Positions 1-15,870 of a DNA stretch of 64,000 nt are shown here, piece by piece. The translations under genes and the position numbers were made by a program. Each line of letters opens with the position of its first letter. Position 1 is the first letter of the stretch. The stretch comes from Myoxocephalus aenaeus (lineage: Eukaryota > Chordata > Actinopteri > Perciformes > Cottidae). The DNA is taken from NCBI GenBank assembly GCA_038501785.1, contig JBAMJR010000031.1:6718501-6782500 (forward strand), written 5' to 3'. Below the pieces are notes generated by a model. That model was given only the letters and a program-made list of their open reading frames with translations. It was not told where the DNA came from and ran no database searches.

Positions 1-416
1 CAAAAAGGTCTTTTTATATAAAAGCTAATCTTCCAGAGTGATTTAAGAGATTATTGTGATTTAGCCTGTTTTACATCCTCGGGCAAGTCATGCTGAAGTC
101 AAGTAGCCCTGATACCAATGGTCATGTCACACAAAAACAGTAACAGTGACTGACACACACTCTCTCACTCTCTCACTCACTTGAGCTGCGCTTCAGCCGT
201 GTCTGCGTTGTGACGGTAGTGAAAATCTGTGAAAGGCGCGAGGATTTGCTGGAGGATCGAACACAGACAAGAAAGGAATGAGTGCAAAATACAACATACT
301 TCATTAGTTCTTGAACATTGGGAATTAAATATTCCCATGAAACATTTTGCACTAATTATGAACCTGCTTCAGATTTCATATGACATTTGTGTGGATAATA
401 TGAATGTGGTGATGAA

Positions 417-1470
417 ATGCTTCTGTCCCAGGTGTCTGTTTACAAGATTGAACTCATCTCTGGTGGGGACGAGTCCGCCTACAGGTGGGAGACTGACCAC
501 TTGGAGACCTGGTGCAGCCAGAACAACCTGGAGCTCAACGCTCTGAAGACAGTGGAGATGGTTGTGGACTTCAGGACGAACGCAGCCCCACCCACCCCTC
601 TCATCCTGTGTGACTCCCCCGTCGACGCTGTGGAGTCCTTCCGCTTCCTGGGCTCCATCATTTCCCAGGACCTCAAGTGGGAGCTGAACATCAGCTCCAT
701 CACAAAGAAGGCCCAGCAGAGGATGTTCTTCCTGAGGCAGCTGAAGAAATTCAACCTGCCGAAGAAAATGATGGTGCACTTCTACACTGCCATCGTTGAG
801 TCCATCCTCTGCTCCTCCATCACCGTCTGGCACACCGCAGCCACTACCAAGGACAAGGCCAGGCTGCGGCGCATCATCCGCTCTGCTGAGAGGGTGATTC
901 GCTGCAATCTGCCATCCCTCCAGGACTTGTTCGCCTCCAGGACTCTGAGGCGAGCTAGGAAGATTGCAGCTGACCCCTCTCACCCTGGACACATACTGTT
1001 CGAGTCCCTCCCCTCTGGCAGGAGCCTGAGGTCCATCAGGACCAAGACCTCACGCCACACAAACAGTTTCTTCCCGTCAGCAGTCGGGCTCATCAACAGA
1101 GCTTGGGTCCCCCACTGACTGACTCTGTCACCCCCAGGACTATTTTTATTTTTATTTTCCTCTTCTTTCTTTCTCCTTAACGGTCACTCCTCTGCACACT
1201 TCATATTTAAACACTCATGCCACTTAACATACACTTTTAACTTAAACACACATGTCACTTTAACGTACACTCACATTAACATATCTGTTGTCTGAGCACT
1301 TTATCTTATCTTACACTTATTTTAATACCCATTGCACTGTTGTTGTCGTTGATTGTTGTTTGTCTCATCTAACGTCCCATGTCCAATGTATGCACCTTCC
1401 GCCTCGAAAAATTCCTTGTTTGTGAAAACATTCCCGGCAATAAACAGTTTCTGATTCTGATTCTGATAAC
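417..1470 (+). mobile_element. 5'-truncated LINE (L2/CR1 group): C-terminal reverse-transcriptase ORF plus 3' tail
   Basis: An open frame at 417-1118 reads as the C-terminal third of a non-LTR retrotransposon ORF2. It shows RT thumb-type motifs (SGGDESAYRWETDHLETWC, then KFL/RFLGSI-type and AQQRMFFLRQLKKF segments). The usual C-terminal stretch of fish L2-like elements follows (LPSGRSLRSIRTKTSR, then NSFFPSAV). No endonuclease or upstream RT motifs precede it, so the copy is 5'-truncated. After the stop comes an AT-rich 3' UTR ending near 1446-1470 in a short TTCTGA tandem, the microsatellite-like tail typical of this lineage. It lies in an intron of rictor, in the opposite orientation to the host gene. 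Clade assignment within L2/CR1/Rex1 is by memory only. Confidence 0.8.
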
Positions 1471-1611
1471 GAGGCTTTAGAGAAACTGTAGCTGATTACT
1501 GTCAGCTCCATGGGAAAGAGATGGGCAACGGACAGCTGTTAATCCTGACTGGAATAACTCCCAGCACACTGTTTAATTTATAAACAGAAGTTTCCCCTGA
1601 ATTCGTATCTC

Positions 1612-1640
1612 GTTCTCTCTCTCTCTCTCTCTCTCTCTGA
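1612..1640. repeat. (CT)n microsatellite in a rictor intron
   Basis: A run of alternating C and T of nearly 30 bases, followed by a GT-rich stretch up to the rictor splice donor at 1674. It is a simple repeat within the intron next to coding exon 8. Confidence 0.9.
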
Positions 1641-1674
1641 GTTTGTGTTTGTGTTTTTGTGTGTTTGTGTGTAC

Positions 1675-4600
1675 CTCCAGTTCGACGTCAACACGCACGT
1701 ACTGACGGGTACGTGGGTGGTTGAGTAGATGGAGGATGGTGGTGATCAGAGCTTCGTTGATGCGACTCAGCTGACAGTCAATCACACTCTTCAGGATGGT
1801 GCTGAGGCCTCCACGTTTGGCCACCACCTCTGGGTTCTTCAGAGCTGCACAGTCAGCAACAAATACATATTAGTGGCTTTTCACATCTTCATCACAAACA
1901 AGTTTTTTTTCAAGGTATTTCTGTCCACTGACGTCATGACGTTTACATCTCAAAAGGGCCAGAAACTCACCTAGCTCACATACGATGGCGATGGCCGCAC
2001 GGACCATGCGGTCTCTCTCCTGTAGTCCATCGGTGCCCACGGCAATGAGAGAGTTTGCCACAGAGGAGGGGAACAGCATCGCATTGACAGTGATAATCTA
2101 CAGAGGGAGAGGAGGAAAACAAGCGTCATCAAACAAGTCCGGACAAACAGAGGTAGAAAGATAACTTTTGTATGCACACTTTCTAGGACATTTTTTATTC
2201 ATAAAAAAAAAAAAAGAGGCAAAAACCTGATTGCATTCCGAGACGGTCACAAATCTCAAAATTTGATAACAGAGACGTATTTCATAAGAGGCTATATTTA
2301 ATGAACAGGGGGAATGTTTCACTGCCTGGATTTCCAATAGTCCTTTTCTGACACCAGACCCTGACTCGTCTATGTGCAAGTGTAAGTGAGTGTGTGTGAA
2401 GAGAGTTTACAGTAAACTACAGAAGGGGCTATAAATAACCTCGCCTGCAAACTTGTGTAAACTGTCCACACTCTGACACTGCTGCTAACCCAATGATCTT
2501 TCTGGTGGCACTAAGGCTGAGCACTGAGGGCACCTTTCTCTAGGACACTAAATCAATTGGAGAAAGATATGGAATAAAGAGCTTACCTTTCGGACTAATC
2601 TCAGAGCCTGAGTCCTCTCTCCCTCATTGCTCTGCTGGATGTCAATACATCTAAAAGAGCACACAGGCTTAATTAGTCATGCCTTTTTCTTATTACCACA
2701 GCCAGCAAGTAGGAGAACAATAAATGTGTCAGCAGGAGAAAAACATGTGTGACTGAAGCACAACATTTCAAAGGAAATGGGACATTTTTAAATTCTCAAA
2801 AAAAAGGAATATTATTTGAAGCAAAACATGAAATGTCCCCCCAAATAGCAGACAGTGTTCAGAGCAGGATCTCACCTTGCTATCAAATAGTCCACCTGTA
2901 GTCTGAGGACCTTCTGCAGCACGGCGGTGTCTCTAATGAGGTAGCGGAGCGCCCGCAACCCTGCAGCACGCACTTCCTTAGCCTCATTCAGTAGAGCTAG
3001 TCGCAGACTAGAGGTTAAAAAAAAAAAATCAAACACTTAGATGAGTCCATCATTGTAATAGCTTTACTGAGCTTTATAGCTTTAATTGTTAGCTTTACTG
3101 AGACTTGACAAACTATTGTTATTTCCTTAATGTTTTCATAAGCATGATGACTTCTGATTCCGGCTGTTTTTTTCCAATTAAAATTTTAATTAATGTAATG
3201 CAAAACATTCCAACGGACCGTAATTACAAACAACTGCATTACAAACTAATGAATTTAGCACATGTTGACAAAAAGTATAAGGTGTACAATTAACTAACAA
3301 CACTTACCAAATGATGATTTCTTCGTATGTAAACCCAAAGTTTTCCTCACGGTGGCTAATGCTGCATAGCAGCTATAACACAGAGACAGAACAAAACAAA
3401 CATTCATTGATTCATAAAAGGAACGCAAAACATGGCTTTTGTTCATGGATAAAAGTGAGCATTGCACAGATATTGTGGCAGCAATTCAAGGTGTTTATGA
3501 GGGAGTTCAGCAACTCTAAAATTACACCATCTTTCAACTGAGAAGCTTGCTGTTTTACAGTGTGTGAGTCAAAGAAGCATCAAACTTACTGACAATCAAA
3601 TCTAACAAACAGTACAACCCTTTACTGCAGAGTGCTGCAGGGGCCCGTGTTTGTTATATTTTCCCACTCGTCTGTTTAATGCCGACTTGTTTGGAGGAGG
3701 TAATGTTATGCTTTCACTGGTGGTAAATGGAGGTTATAATCACAAAAGCGTTAGGGCAACACATTCACAGTTACAGTGGGAGTCAGCTTGTGTCACCTCC
3801 ACCACTTGTAGTTTATGAGTGCATGAATACATGCGTTGTATGTGAAAATAGATGGGGGGAACAGAAAGTAAGAAATAGGTTCTGTTGTATTCTTCTGCCT
3901 GTAGCCTATTTGTTCCTGCTTTCTGTACCCTACAAGGCTGAGCAATGGACCCAGTTTATAGCATAAGCTGCCACTTTTAGAGTGTTCCTCACCACAGGTC
4001 TGTGTAAACAAGATTCAAAAGATATGTGCACACAACAGCAGTTCATTGTAAAAACAATAAGCCTTCAGCGACAGTCTGTGTCAACCAGCAGGCCAAAGCT
4101 AACAGCAGACTAAAACTCATTATATGAGCAAAGCAGTGAGCTCCTTGGGCAAAGAATGCTGCCATTTTGGAGCTGTCACCTTTTTTATCTGCACCCTGAG
4201 GTATCCTAGTTCTCCCAAGCAATCAGTGCTACTCCATCACAGTGGTTCAGTCTGTCCTTACTTGTCCCGATGCAGCAGCAAAGGGGTCAATGAGTGACTT
4301 GAACAGGTCATTTTTGCGCAATTTCTTCCTAAATGCAGGCCATAAATCTCATCTTTCCTTTTTTGTAAACCCCAGAGGAAATCAGGAGGAGAGACAGAGA
4401 ATGATGGGATGGCTGATGAGAGGCATGGTGAGTAGGGGGTTGTTTTAAACCAGATGTGATGTCAGTGCTCAAGCAGGCAAGAGGAGGAGAGAGGAGATGG
4501 GAGAGGGGCATGTGACATTCTCTGGGGGTGGGTTAGGTCACCCTCGCTGTCCTGGAAACCCTTATAAGGAATCAGAGGCATGTCTCTCTCTCTCTATGCG

Positions 4601-5195
4601 CGCGCACACGCACACGCACACACCTATTACTCTCCTGTCAGTTGTAAACAAGAGAGTTAGGTGTACGGCAGGTCGGCACTGCGTCTTCATCCTGCTACAG
4701 TGCCAGCTGCAGTTTTCTGAAGGCCAGCACTTATTGGCTGCACAGCTTCCAACGATAGGTCAAAGTATGTCCATGACAGACTGTCAGACTTGGTTAGAAC
4801 TGGCAAGTTGCTCAGCTGAAATCAGCAAAGTCTGGGCAGGAATTGAGGATAGAGTAAATGGCTTCGACATTTACTAATGTGGGGATGGTGTGTAAAAATA
4901 ATGTCTGCAAGTTTCCCCCACATACATAAGGTTTCAGTTTTGCAAGTCATTTAATCATTGTCTACACCCTGTTTAAAATAACAGGAAGGCTTAAGACTAT
5001 GAAAACATGTGTTGGGTGGAAGACACCCTGGAGAGGATACTCGTCCATCACAGGGCTGACACAGGCCATATCCGCAGAAAAACACAAACATGAAAATGTT
5101 ATAACACTGTAATAAATAACTTCTGCATTTGCACTTGTTGAAAAAAGTAAAGCCTTCATTCACAATCTGAAACATAAAAAAAAAACTGAATCTCT

Positions 5196-5259
<64 letters not shown>

Positions 5260-7548
5260 GCACCATATGTACCGGGGAATCTTTGCAAGACAAGACTGAC
5301 CATTTATCATCCATGCACAAAGCGTTCACATTGAAACAGACATTTTAGAAATGAAAGCTTCTGAGGTTCATAAGAACATTAAGATTAAAAATCCCAGGTT
5401 TCAAAGTCAAAGAGTTACTCTTGATGCACATTCGACAAGAGTGGTTTCCCATCCCTCGAGCTCCTGTTACATTCACTGTCAGCCTCTCAATGACAGGCAC
5501 AGCCAGGCCTGCTGGCAGCAACACCCAAGAGGAGAGGATCAAGGAGAGGTTAGTGGTGACACTACAGAGGAGGGGGAGCACAGCTAGTCAATCTTTACAG
5601 ATATGTGAACAGGGAGTCAACCTTTTTGAAAAGCTTCATGGGGTCTTCATATTGGTTTTGGTAGATAACTAATTCTCAGTGTCGTCCACACTGCCCAGAG
5701 TAACAAATAAAACATAACTTGACAGCATTACCTTTATGAAGTTGTTCAGGTGGCCCAATTTTCGCATGTTACTGACTCCATGTGGCTTGGCTACATTTTG
5801 AAGGATTTCACGGAAGTTTTCTGATGGTTCTGCCGGAGAAAGAAAAGGAAATACAATGTAACTAAGACAAGCATTTTGCCATATTGCCATAATATCGGTC
5901 GATGAACCGTAATTTATATGTTGCAGGAAGGAAGTCGGTTTATCTGGTCGAACATATTTAGTGTTTACAGTCAAAACAAGGTCTAGGCAGTAAAAGCAAG
6001 ACTTGAGCGAGGACGTTTTTTCTTCTTCTTTCAAACAATAGCTATTAGTATTAGTCATCATGGTAGAAGCGTTCATGTTTGCGATACCCGTCAGGTTTAA
6101 ACGAACCTGCCAATTCTACCTAAGACATTGAAGCCGAGTGAAAGTGAACCAGTCAACCCCGCTTCAGTTAAAGGAAGAGTATTTGAGTCAAAATCATAAC
6201 TTAAACACATGAAGAAGAAAAATATTAAAACCCTTTACATTTTAGACTACCGCAAACTACAACAATTTACACATTTTCATTTATCGATAAGAGAAAATAA
6301 CTAAACTGAAGACTGTGGTATTAGATGGAGAAATTAAACCAGCATTACAAATATATTTTTCAAACAATAAGAGGCAACCAAAGGTGTATTAGTTGTCAGG
6401 TCAGTGATGGGAATCTATCAATACTGCGCGAATTTGAGTATGTATCCCCTGTGTGTGCAAGAAAAACAGTCGACTTAGACTTTGCCGAGACATTTTGGGC
6501 TTCATGGTGTTGAATCCTTGGACACAGACAGAGCTTTGGGATTGTACAAACAATATAAATATGTTTTACACACACATAATGAGCTGAAATTAAACATTCA
6601 GGTTGACCAGGATCCTTCAGAGTTATATTTCAAATCCAGGATGAAACAGCTCACAGATTGAGCCCATCCGTATGTAGCGGGATCGTATCATGTCAACTGG
6701 TCTAAAATACTGTTGTTGTTTTTTTGGTGCTGCATTTATCTGCAATTTCGGGTGCAACGCATCCTCTGGTTTACACGGCGACATGATCAAACCAGCCGGT
6801 GCCTGTGTTCCAGAGAACCGCTGCTCTTGTCAACAAACCGGTATGAGCTGCTGCTGTAGAAGCAGATGTGACTAGGCTGTGCAGCTGTGCATCAGTGAGC
6901 AAAAGAAAAGAAAAAACACACACCCTGCGCTTTCTAAATGCTACTCATCGGACAGCTTTGTAACCCAACGTCTCACACAGCCAGCGATGACCAATGCATG
7001 GCTACAGCACGTCTGGTCGGCTGGCTAAATAACAGGCTATCTTGCCCACTCACACCAATCAAAACAACAAAGCTTCGTCACGGCTGGTTAGCCGAGGCAG
7101 CTATCTGACGCTAACCCAGCTAGTTAGTTAGCCCGCCGCCGCCTGTTATGATGTCGCTACCGATGTCATTACAGAAAGAGGGAACCGACCAAATGACCAC
7201 ATCAGTGACAGGACATTTGGCACGGAATAACTGCGTTTTCACTTCACGGGGTCTGCTGTTTGCAGAAGAGCCCCTCATCCATTTTGAGCAGTAATCTCTT
7301 GTGATGTGGTGCAGCTCAACGTTACCTCTGGTCAGATCCAGCGGTACGTTCTCCTCCCCGCTGTCATTCCGACCTGTGAAAACACACACACCGGGGACAC
7401 GGTGAGGGGTCACACCGGGGTCATCACGTGCCTGGGGAAATATATTTTCGCAATATGCCGCAGTTACAGACGCCAGTGAGTCGAGTTTTTCACGCTTACC
7501 TCGCATCCGAAGACTCCGAATAGGACGGCCGCGGAAGCTGGCCGCCAT
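1675..7548 (-). CDS. rictor: rictor, N-terminal part (coding exons 1-8), continues beyond the left edge
   Basis: RICTOR is the defining scaffold of mTOR complex 2, which phosphorylates AKT and related AGC kinases. Eight coding exons join in frame on the minus strand: 7500-7548 (start Met, MAASFRGRPIRSLRMRG), 7326-7373, 5732-5829, 3308-3372, 2876-3007, 2587-2650, 1971-2097 and 1675-1844. All have GT-AG sites. The product follows the conserved RICTOR N-terminus, with segments such as NDSGEENVPLDLTR, LALLNEAKEVRAAGLRALRY, NSLIAVGTDGLQERDRMVRA and VIDCQLSRINEALITTILHL. These are the first armadillo/HEAT-like helices. The last visible exon ends on VDVELE with a GTAC donor, and the rest of this roughly 1,700-residue protein lies off the window. 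Teleosts often keep rictora and rictorb; I cannot tell which this is. Confidence 0.95.
5198..5257. repeat. (AT)n microsatellite
   Basis: About 60 bases of uninterrupted AT dinucleotide inside the rictor intron between coding exons 3 and 4. The rest of this intron shows no exon that I can support. Confidence 0.95.
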
Positions 7549-10520
7549 GTTTCCAGGAATATACACAACACCGGAAACTTCGCGGCTTCTCGCGAGAAAA
7601 AGAAAACAGACAACGGGGGTTGTCGCGAGCAGCAGCAGACTTCCCACAGATTTGAGATCAGATCCCCCTCTAGTCTTATCAGGGATTAAAACATACATCT
7701 GACCTGGCGACTGATTTATGGTCAGTGAAGAAGACTCGAGCAGCTCGATATGCCGTTGTAATATTAAATAGAGGTCAAAATGAACTTCACCACACCCAAT
7801 CATGAATGTATGCATATTCATTGTTGATAAAAAAATAGTCACAGTAATTTGACAGTGCATGTATGCATTAACAATGAACAAACCATATTGATCAATCTGT
7901 TCAACGTAACAACAAGTTTCTTGAGTGAATAATGACGATTACACTTTTTTTCCAAACCTAATAATCTACCAACCAAAACAACTACTTAAAATACAATTAT
8001 TTTTACATATCTGTAAAAGCAGATCAGCTAAACTGCAAAAGCTCAACGGTACCAAACTGAATATAAAGTGAAAGTAACAAGAGGTTGCATCATTATAATC
8101 CCAAATATCACGTATAAATCATAAATTCATTAATACATCCATATGTATTAATTCATATGAATTAATATGCTCTTTAATCAAGAAAAATGCACAGTGAGTT
8201 GAAACAAAATAACAGTAACTGGTAATGGATTCATCAACAATGTACACACACTGCAAATAACATTAAAATGATCTAGGGTTTTAACCCATGTCATTTACAT
8301 TGTCACAGTCATTACTGTAGATTACTCCATTTCATAGATACAGTCTGGAGAAAAACAAAAACATTTAAAGTATAGGTTCAGCTTTTTTTCTATCTTTGTT
8401 TACACTAAATCCAATGAATATCTGTTCTGCAGTGAAGGAAGCTGTACGCAGATTCTTTACTTTATCAGAATGTTAAATATACTCCATTCAAGTAAAAGTA
8501 AAAGTAAAAACACCCTATTCAAGTTGTGTAAAAGTACAGAATAATTATCAGTTGACTGCCTTTATGTGTTATGTGTTTTTGTTGTTTTTGTTGTTTTTGT
8601 CAAATCTGAGTTACTGTGTGTTGGTGCAGATTAACTTGTGATAAACTCTGATGGGAAAAAAGATTATTATGAATCATTATCATCATATCATTATGAAGAT
8701 GCTATGCGATGTATTTGAAGCAGACCTGAGGGTTGTATATCTAAAAGTTTTAAATAAAGTTTATGGACAGAATACCAAGACTTGCAAAAAGGATTGTCCG
8801 TGGCGTAAAATTAACACTTCTCTGACTCGGCTTCAACAGAAAGTTAACATTTTAAGATTCAGAAGTTATTATTTGTTGAAAGGCATTGTGTTGTTTTCAA
8901 GTTTACACACGTTTGAGATTGTTAAGGTTTCAACTGTAAATCCAACATGACAGCAGCTTATACTAGTTGCAATAATCAGGTCAACCACTAGGTATCATAC
9001 ATAACAATCCACATTGTGTCAAACTGGACTGGAGTGGACTGGAAAAGAACGGAACTTGGTCACTATTTGAAATAATTATAAGTGTCACTTATTTGCTTCT
9101 TGGCCATGCTTCATTTTCTTCTCTGTCTTAGATGTCATGTCTTGCCCTTTAATTTCTTCCATTACATTCTGCTACTACATTATAGTATTTGAAGACACAA
9201 CAATCGAGTGGGAATAATGCAGCATTTAAAAGTGTGTCTTACAATCATTGGCATATTTTTGATTAATTCCAAATTGAGGCCTCAGAGGCTTCTTCATAGG
9301 AATTCCCAGAACAAGCACAACAGGGCGCTTCTTCATAGGAATGGTGCTCTCTCTTTGGAGTTTATTTTGTGTTCCACACAGTTTTTATGTACAGTAGTTA
9401 GGTTTCTGCGTTTTTGGAAGTTTAGCGCTGATGATGTTTACCACAACATCATTTCTATGACTCAAACTTTGCTGTGCCACAGATAGTTTGTTGCGCTGCA
9501 TCACTTTGGGAGACAAATGCACATCTGATTTCTGGATTTGTGTTTTCAAATATCCCTCGAAGGCAGATATTAGCTTGAACAGAGGACAAACTGCTGGTTT
9601 ATAGGAAGCATCTAGCACAGAGCTGCAACTTGTGTTGAATTGAGCCATGAATCCCCAGAGGTATAGCGGTCTTCCCTTTAAAGAGAAGGAAAATAAATCC
9701 TCAGAGAAAAGGCAAGTGCTGTCTGCTTAGTGTGATTAAACTACTTTAACATCCACCTTTTGATTAGCCTTTCAAAATTAATGATTCAACAGTTCAAGAC
9801 ATACATTTTTGACAGCTGCTGAGAATTTGTTCGCATGGACCTTGAAATATGAAGATCTTTAAGTTAAGAAAGACAGACTGTAACAGGAATGATCTGATCC
9901 AAATATTGAGCATAAATGTCATACAATATAAAATAATATACCAGATTACTTACCCTGCCTCTTGTTTACAATACAGAATACAATTGCATCAAAGTATCAT
10001 GACTGACTCCATGCAGCAGGCTTTGGAAACTGAAATGTATTTTTCTTTTTTAAGTAATCCCTTAATGAAAACATTTTGGAGACATACTCTGTTACGTAAT
10101 AAGATTATGGCCCCTTTTGGGCTGTCAACATGGCCCTGAGATGTATGTTGCACCCGAGGCATATGGTTCAAGAGAAGACCACAGCATGTAGCAACCTACA
10201 TGAACACTCATGAAACCCAGAAATAGTGAAAACTGAGGCTTTTTTTTTATGTCCTATCAGTCACACCTTGCAATTGCAACCACAATTGATCATGTGTGTA
10301 GGCAGGAAACAAATGTGAAAGCCATTTGCTAATACTGCAAGTTGACAGGAAGGGACTGTATGGTGATAAAGACTTGATAATTAGCAACTGGGAAAACTTT
10401 ATGAATGTTGAGTCCTGCCAGAGATTGTAGTTGTGGCAGTCAGTAGTTAAATACAGCCTTTGACAATTAAAAGTAAATCCAAAATAAAAGCCATGTGCCA
10501 GCAGACATAAAAGAAAAATC
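7549..10520. other. Intergenic region between the rictor start and the c5orf34 3' end
   Basis: The first few hundred bases (to about 7700) are relatively CpG-rich and must carry the rictor promoter. The remainder is AT-rich with only short chance open frames and no splice-consistent homology that I recognise. Both neighbours are on the minus strand, so this is the space between the c5orf34 transcript end and the rictor promoter. Confidence 0.6.
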
Positions 10521-10526
10521 TTTATT
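10521..10526 (-). terminator. Poly(A) signal of c5orf34
   Basis: TTTATT on the plus strand is AATAAA on the minus strand, about 105 bases after the c5orf34 stop codon. It is the nearest canonical signal and gives a short 3' UTR. Confidence 0.6.
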
Positions 10527-10631
10527 TCGATCTCTACACATACGTAGCAGTAAAACAGTGGGACAGCTTTTCAGGTATCAAACTAATACGTTAGGGTTTT
10601 TATTCCTAAACGTTTCTCTTAACAGGCTCTC

Positions 10632-13795
<3,164 letters not shown>

Positions 13796-15870
13796 TGTTT
13801 AAACTGAAAAGGGGGACTTAGTTCCTGGGTTTGACTTGTTGACCATCGATATGTACACTGAAGAGTTGTAGACGCGCTGAAACCATGGTTGAAAGTCAAA
13901 ACATGGTGACTCACCGGCCTACGTCATCAGGTGGAGACGTTTGTAATTGGCGCGGACCGGAATTTAGCCCTGATAGGCCACCGTCGACTTTTCCATAATT
14001 TTACTAAAAATTGCCAATACTCCATAAAGATTCGAAATAGTATTAAAACAAAGTTATTTTATATATATATATATATACTCGTTATACTCGTTAGAAACGT
14101 TAACGGCGCCGTTTAGAAGCCACTAGGATCGTAAGAGATGAATCTTACTCCTCCCTTTCCCCTCTCACCTCCAGACGCACAGCGCCGACTAGTGGTCATA
14201 ACTGTTATCAGATCATCAACTTAACAAAACTAAATATACTAATACTAAAATATGTGTATACAAGATGATAGACAGCAATGCATTAACATACTAAACGTAT
14301 ACTTGCACATGTACAATTGTTAAACCATGTGTTTACGTAATTAAGTTTACATCACACAATTGCACTTCACAAAAGAAGAGTCCTCGCTTCAAAATAGCTG
14401 AATTTATACCATTATACCAATATAAACTGGTGACGGTAACAAAACAGGAGTAACAGTAAGGATTATAACAAGTAATAGTAGAACAGCATACATTTTTTAA
14501 ATGTATTTTGTATGTCTGTAATGTATTTTATTATTGATATTTTTATTATCAGGATTAGTTTTGTTATTGCAGTTTTATAACTCGGACGCGGATCCTTCAA
14601 TTGTGTTGAACTCTGGCTCAGTCGGTCTTATGCAGCAATGCAGCCACAAAGTCCTAAAGCTCCAACCTTCTCACACATCTTACAATTAAGAAAGTGCCAT
14701 GTATTCCCTATAGCAGGTTCTCCTAGCTGCCTTATGTGGAGTGCTGCTGGACTAAAGTTGATGTGCCTTGTAATGTGATAATGTGACCCATTAGTTAACT
14801 AAATCCAAAATGGGAGCAAGATGTCTATCCATTGCTTACTTTCCCTTTAGGATTTAGAGTGTTCTCTGAAATAGATGGACCCTTTAAATAGTGTTCCATA
14901 CCAGTATGTTATTTTACATTATTGTAATAGGGCTGATGTGGAAGCAATTCCTTCATCAAATTGTGTCTGAAAAAATGTACGATAATCCCACTCCACCATA
15001 TTATAAGGAGCATAATTGGCCTGCTTGACTGTTTTTGTTTTTCGGGCCAGCCCGCACATAGATTTTCGGGACGCGTTTGTACTAGGCATTACGGTATGAG
15101 TGTGTACAACCTGACTTCAAAATAAGATGACACTTCCGGTGAAGGCAATTTCAAAATAAAAGCTCTTTGAAAGGAAATTACACTAATTACACTTCATGTT
15201 AATAGTAGACTACCTCAAGATGTCACCCAGAGACAATCAAGGCATGTTGATGTTTAATTACAAAATAAAAGACCTTAAAAATCCCCTTCATGCGCGGAGG
15301 TAGTCTACTATTAACATGAAGTGGAATTAGTGGAATTTCCTTTCAAAGAGCTTTTATTTTGAAATTGCCTTCACCGGAAGTGTCCTCTTATTTTGAAGTC
15401 AGTTTGTACACACTCGTACCATAATGCCTAGTACAAAGGCGTCCCGAAAATCTATGTGCGGGCTGGCCCGACTGTGCTTTTCGAAGTGGAGGCTGGCCTG
15501 ACCGCAGTGTACAACTGGTGTTGTGTCGAAGTTTGTTCCCTCGTCCAATAGTGCTCTCCCCCTGTAAAACAAGAAAGAAAAAGGTTATGTATCAGGGTTG
15601 GTTCAGTTGTATGCGGGTTTAGAGCCGTATAAAGAGACGGCTCTAAGTTATGGTAAAACATAAGCCTGTCTCAAGTCCACTCAGTTCTACATATGAGCTG
15701 AGGAGGGCAGCAGCAGCTGGACCAGAAGAAGCAGCAGCAGCAGCTAGCTGCGCTCGGGTCGCGACCGTTACATCAAGACAAGACTCGTTCAGGCGATTAG
15801 AAGTGATGCTCCACACTGCGATGTTTACACCGTCAGCCTCCACTTTCTCAGTAGACGCGCCGGAGCTGCA
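13796..15870. promoter_or_regulatory. Divergent intergenic region between c5orf34 and rnf34
   Basis: The two start codons are about 2.1 kb apart and face away from each other, so both promoters lie here. Sequence flanking each start is GC-richer, with CpGs around 13860-13930 and 15690-15870. The middle is AT-rich and holds the long palindrome listed separately at 15042-15471. A CCGGAAGTG (ETS-like) core occurs within each palindrome arm. No further gene was seen. Confidence 0.5.
15042..15471. repeat. Long inverted repeat (fold-back element), two arms of 175 bp around an 80-bp spacer
   Basis: The left arm at 15042-15216 begins TCGGGCCAGCCCGCACATAG. It is repeated in reverse complement at 15297-15471, which ends with the complement of the same sequence. 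Aligning the arms by eye gives about seven mismatches in 175 positions (about 96 percent identity) and no indels. The spacer 15217-15296 is AT-rich. No coding potential and no clear target-site duplication were seen. It could be a fold-back transposon or palindromic MITE, or a recent inverted duplication. Confidence 0.93.

Noticed and set aside
7120..7881. A 253-codon minus-strand frame
   Set aside because: It merges rictor coding exons 1 and 2 with their intron and upstream sequence; splice sites at 7500 and 7373 show the real structure.
8651..9486. Open frames of 90-100 codons between rictor and c5orf34
   Set aside because: AT-rich composition, no splice context and no recognisable protein features; they are within chance expectation.
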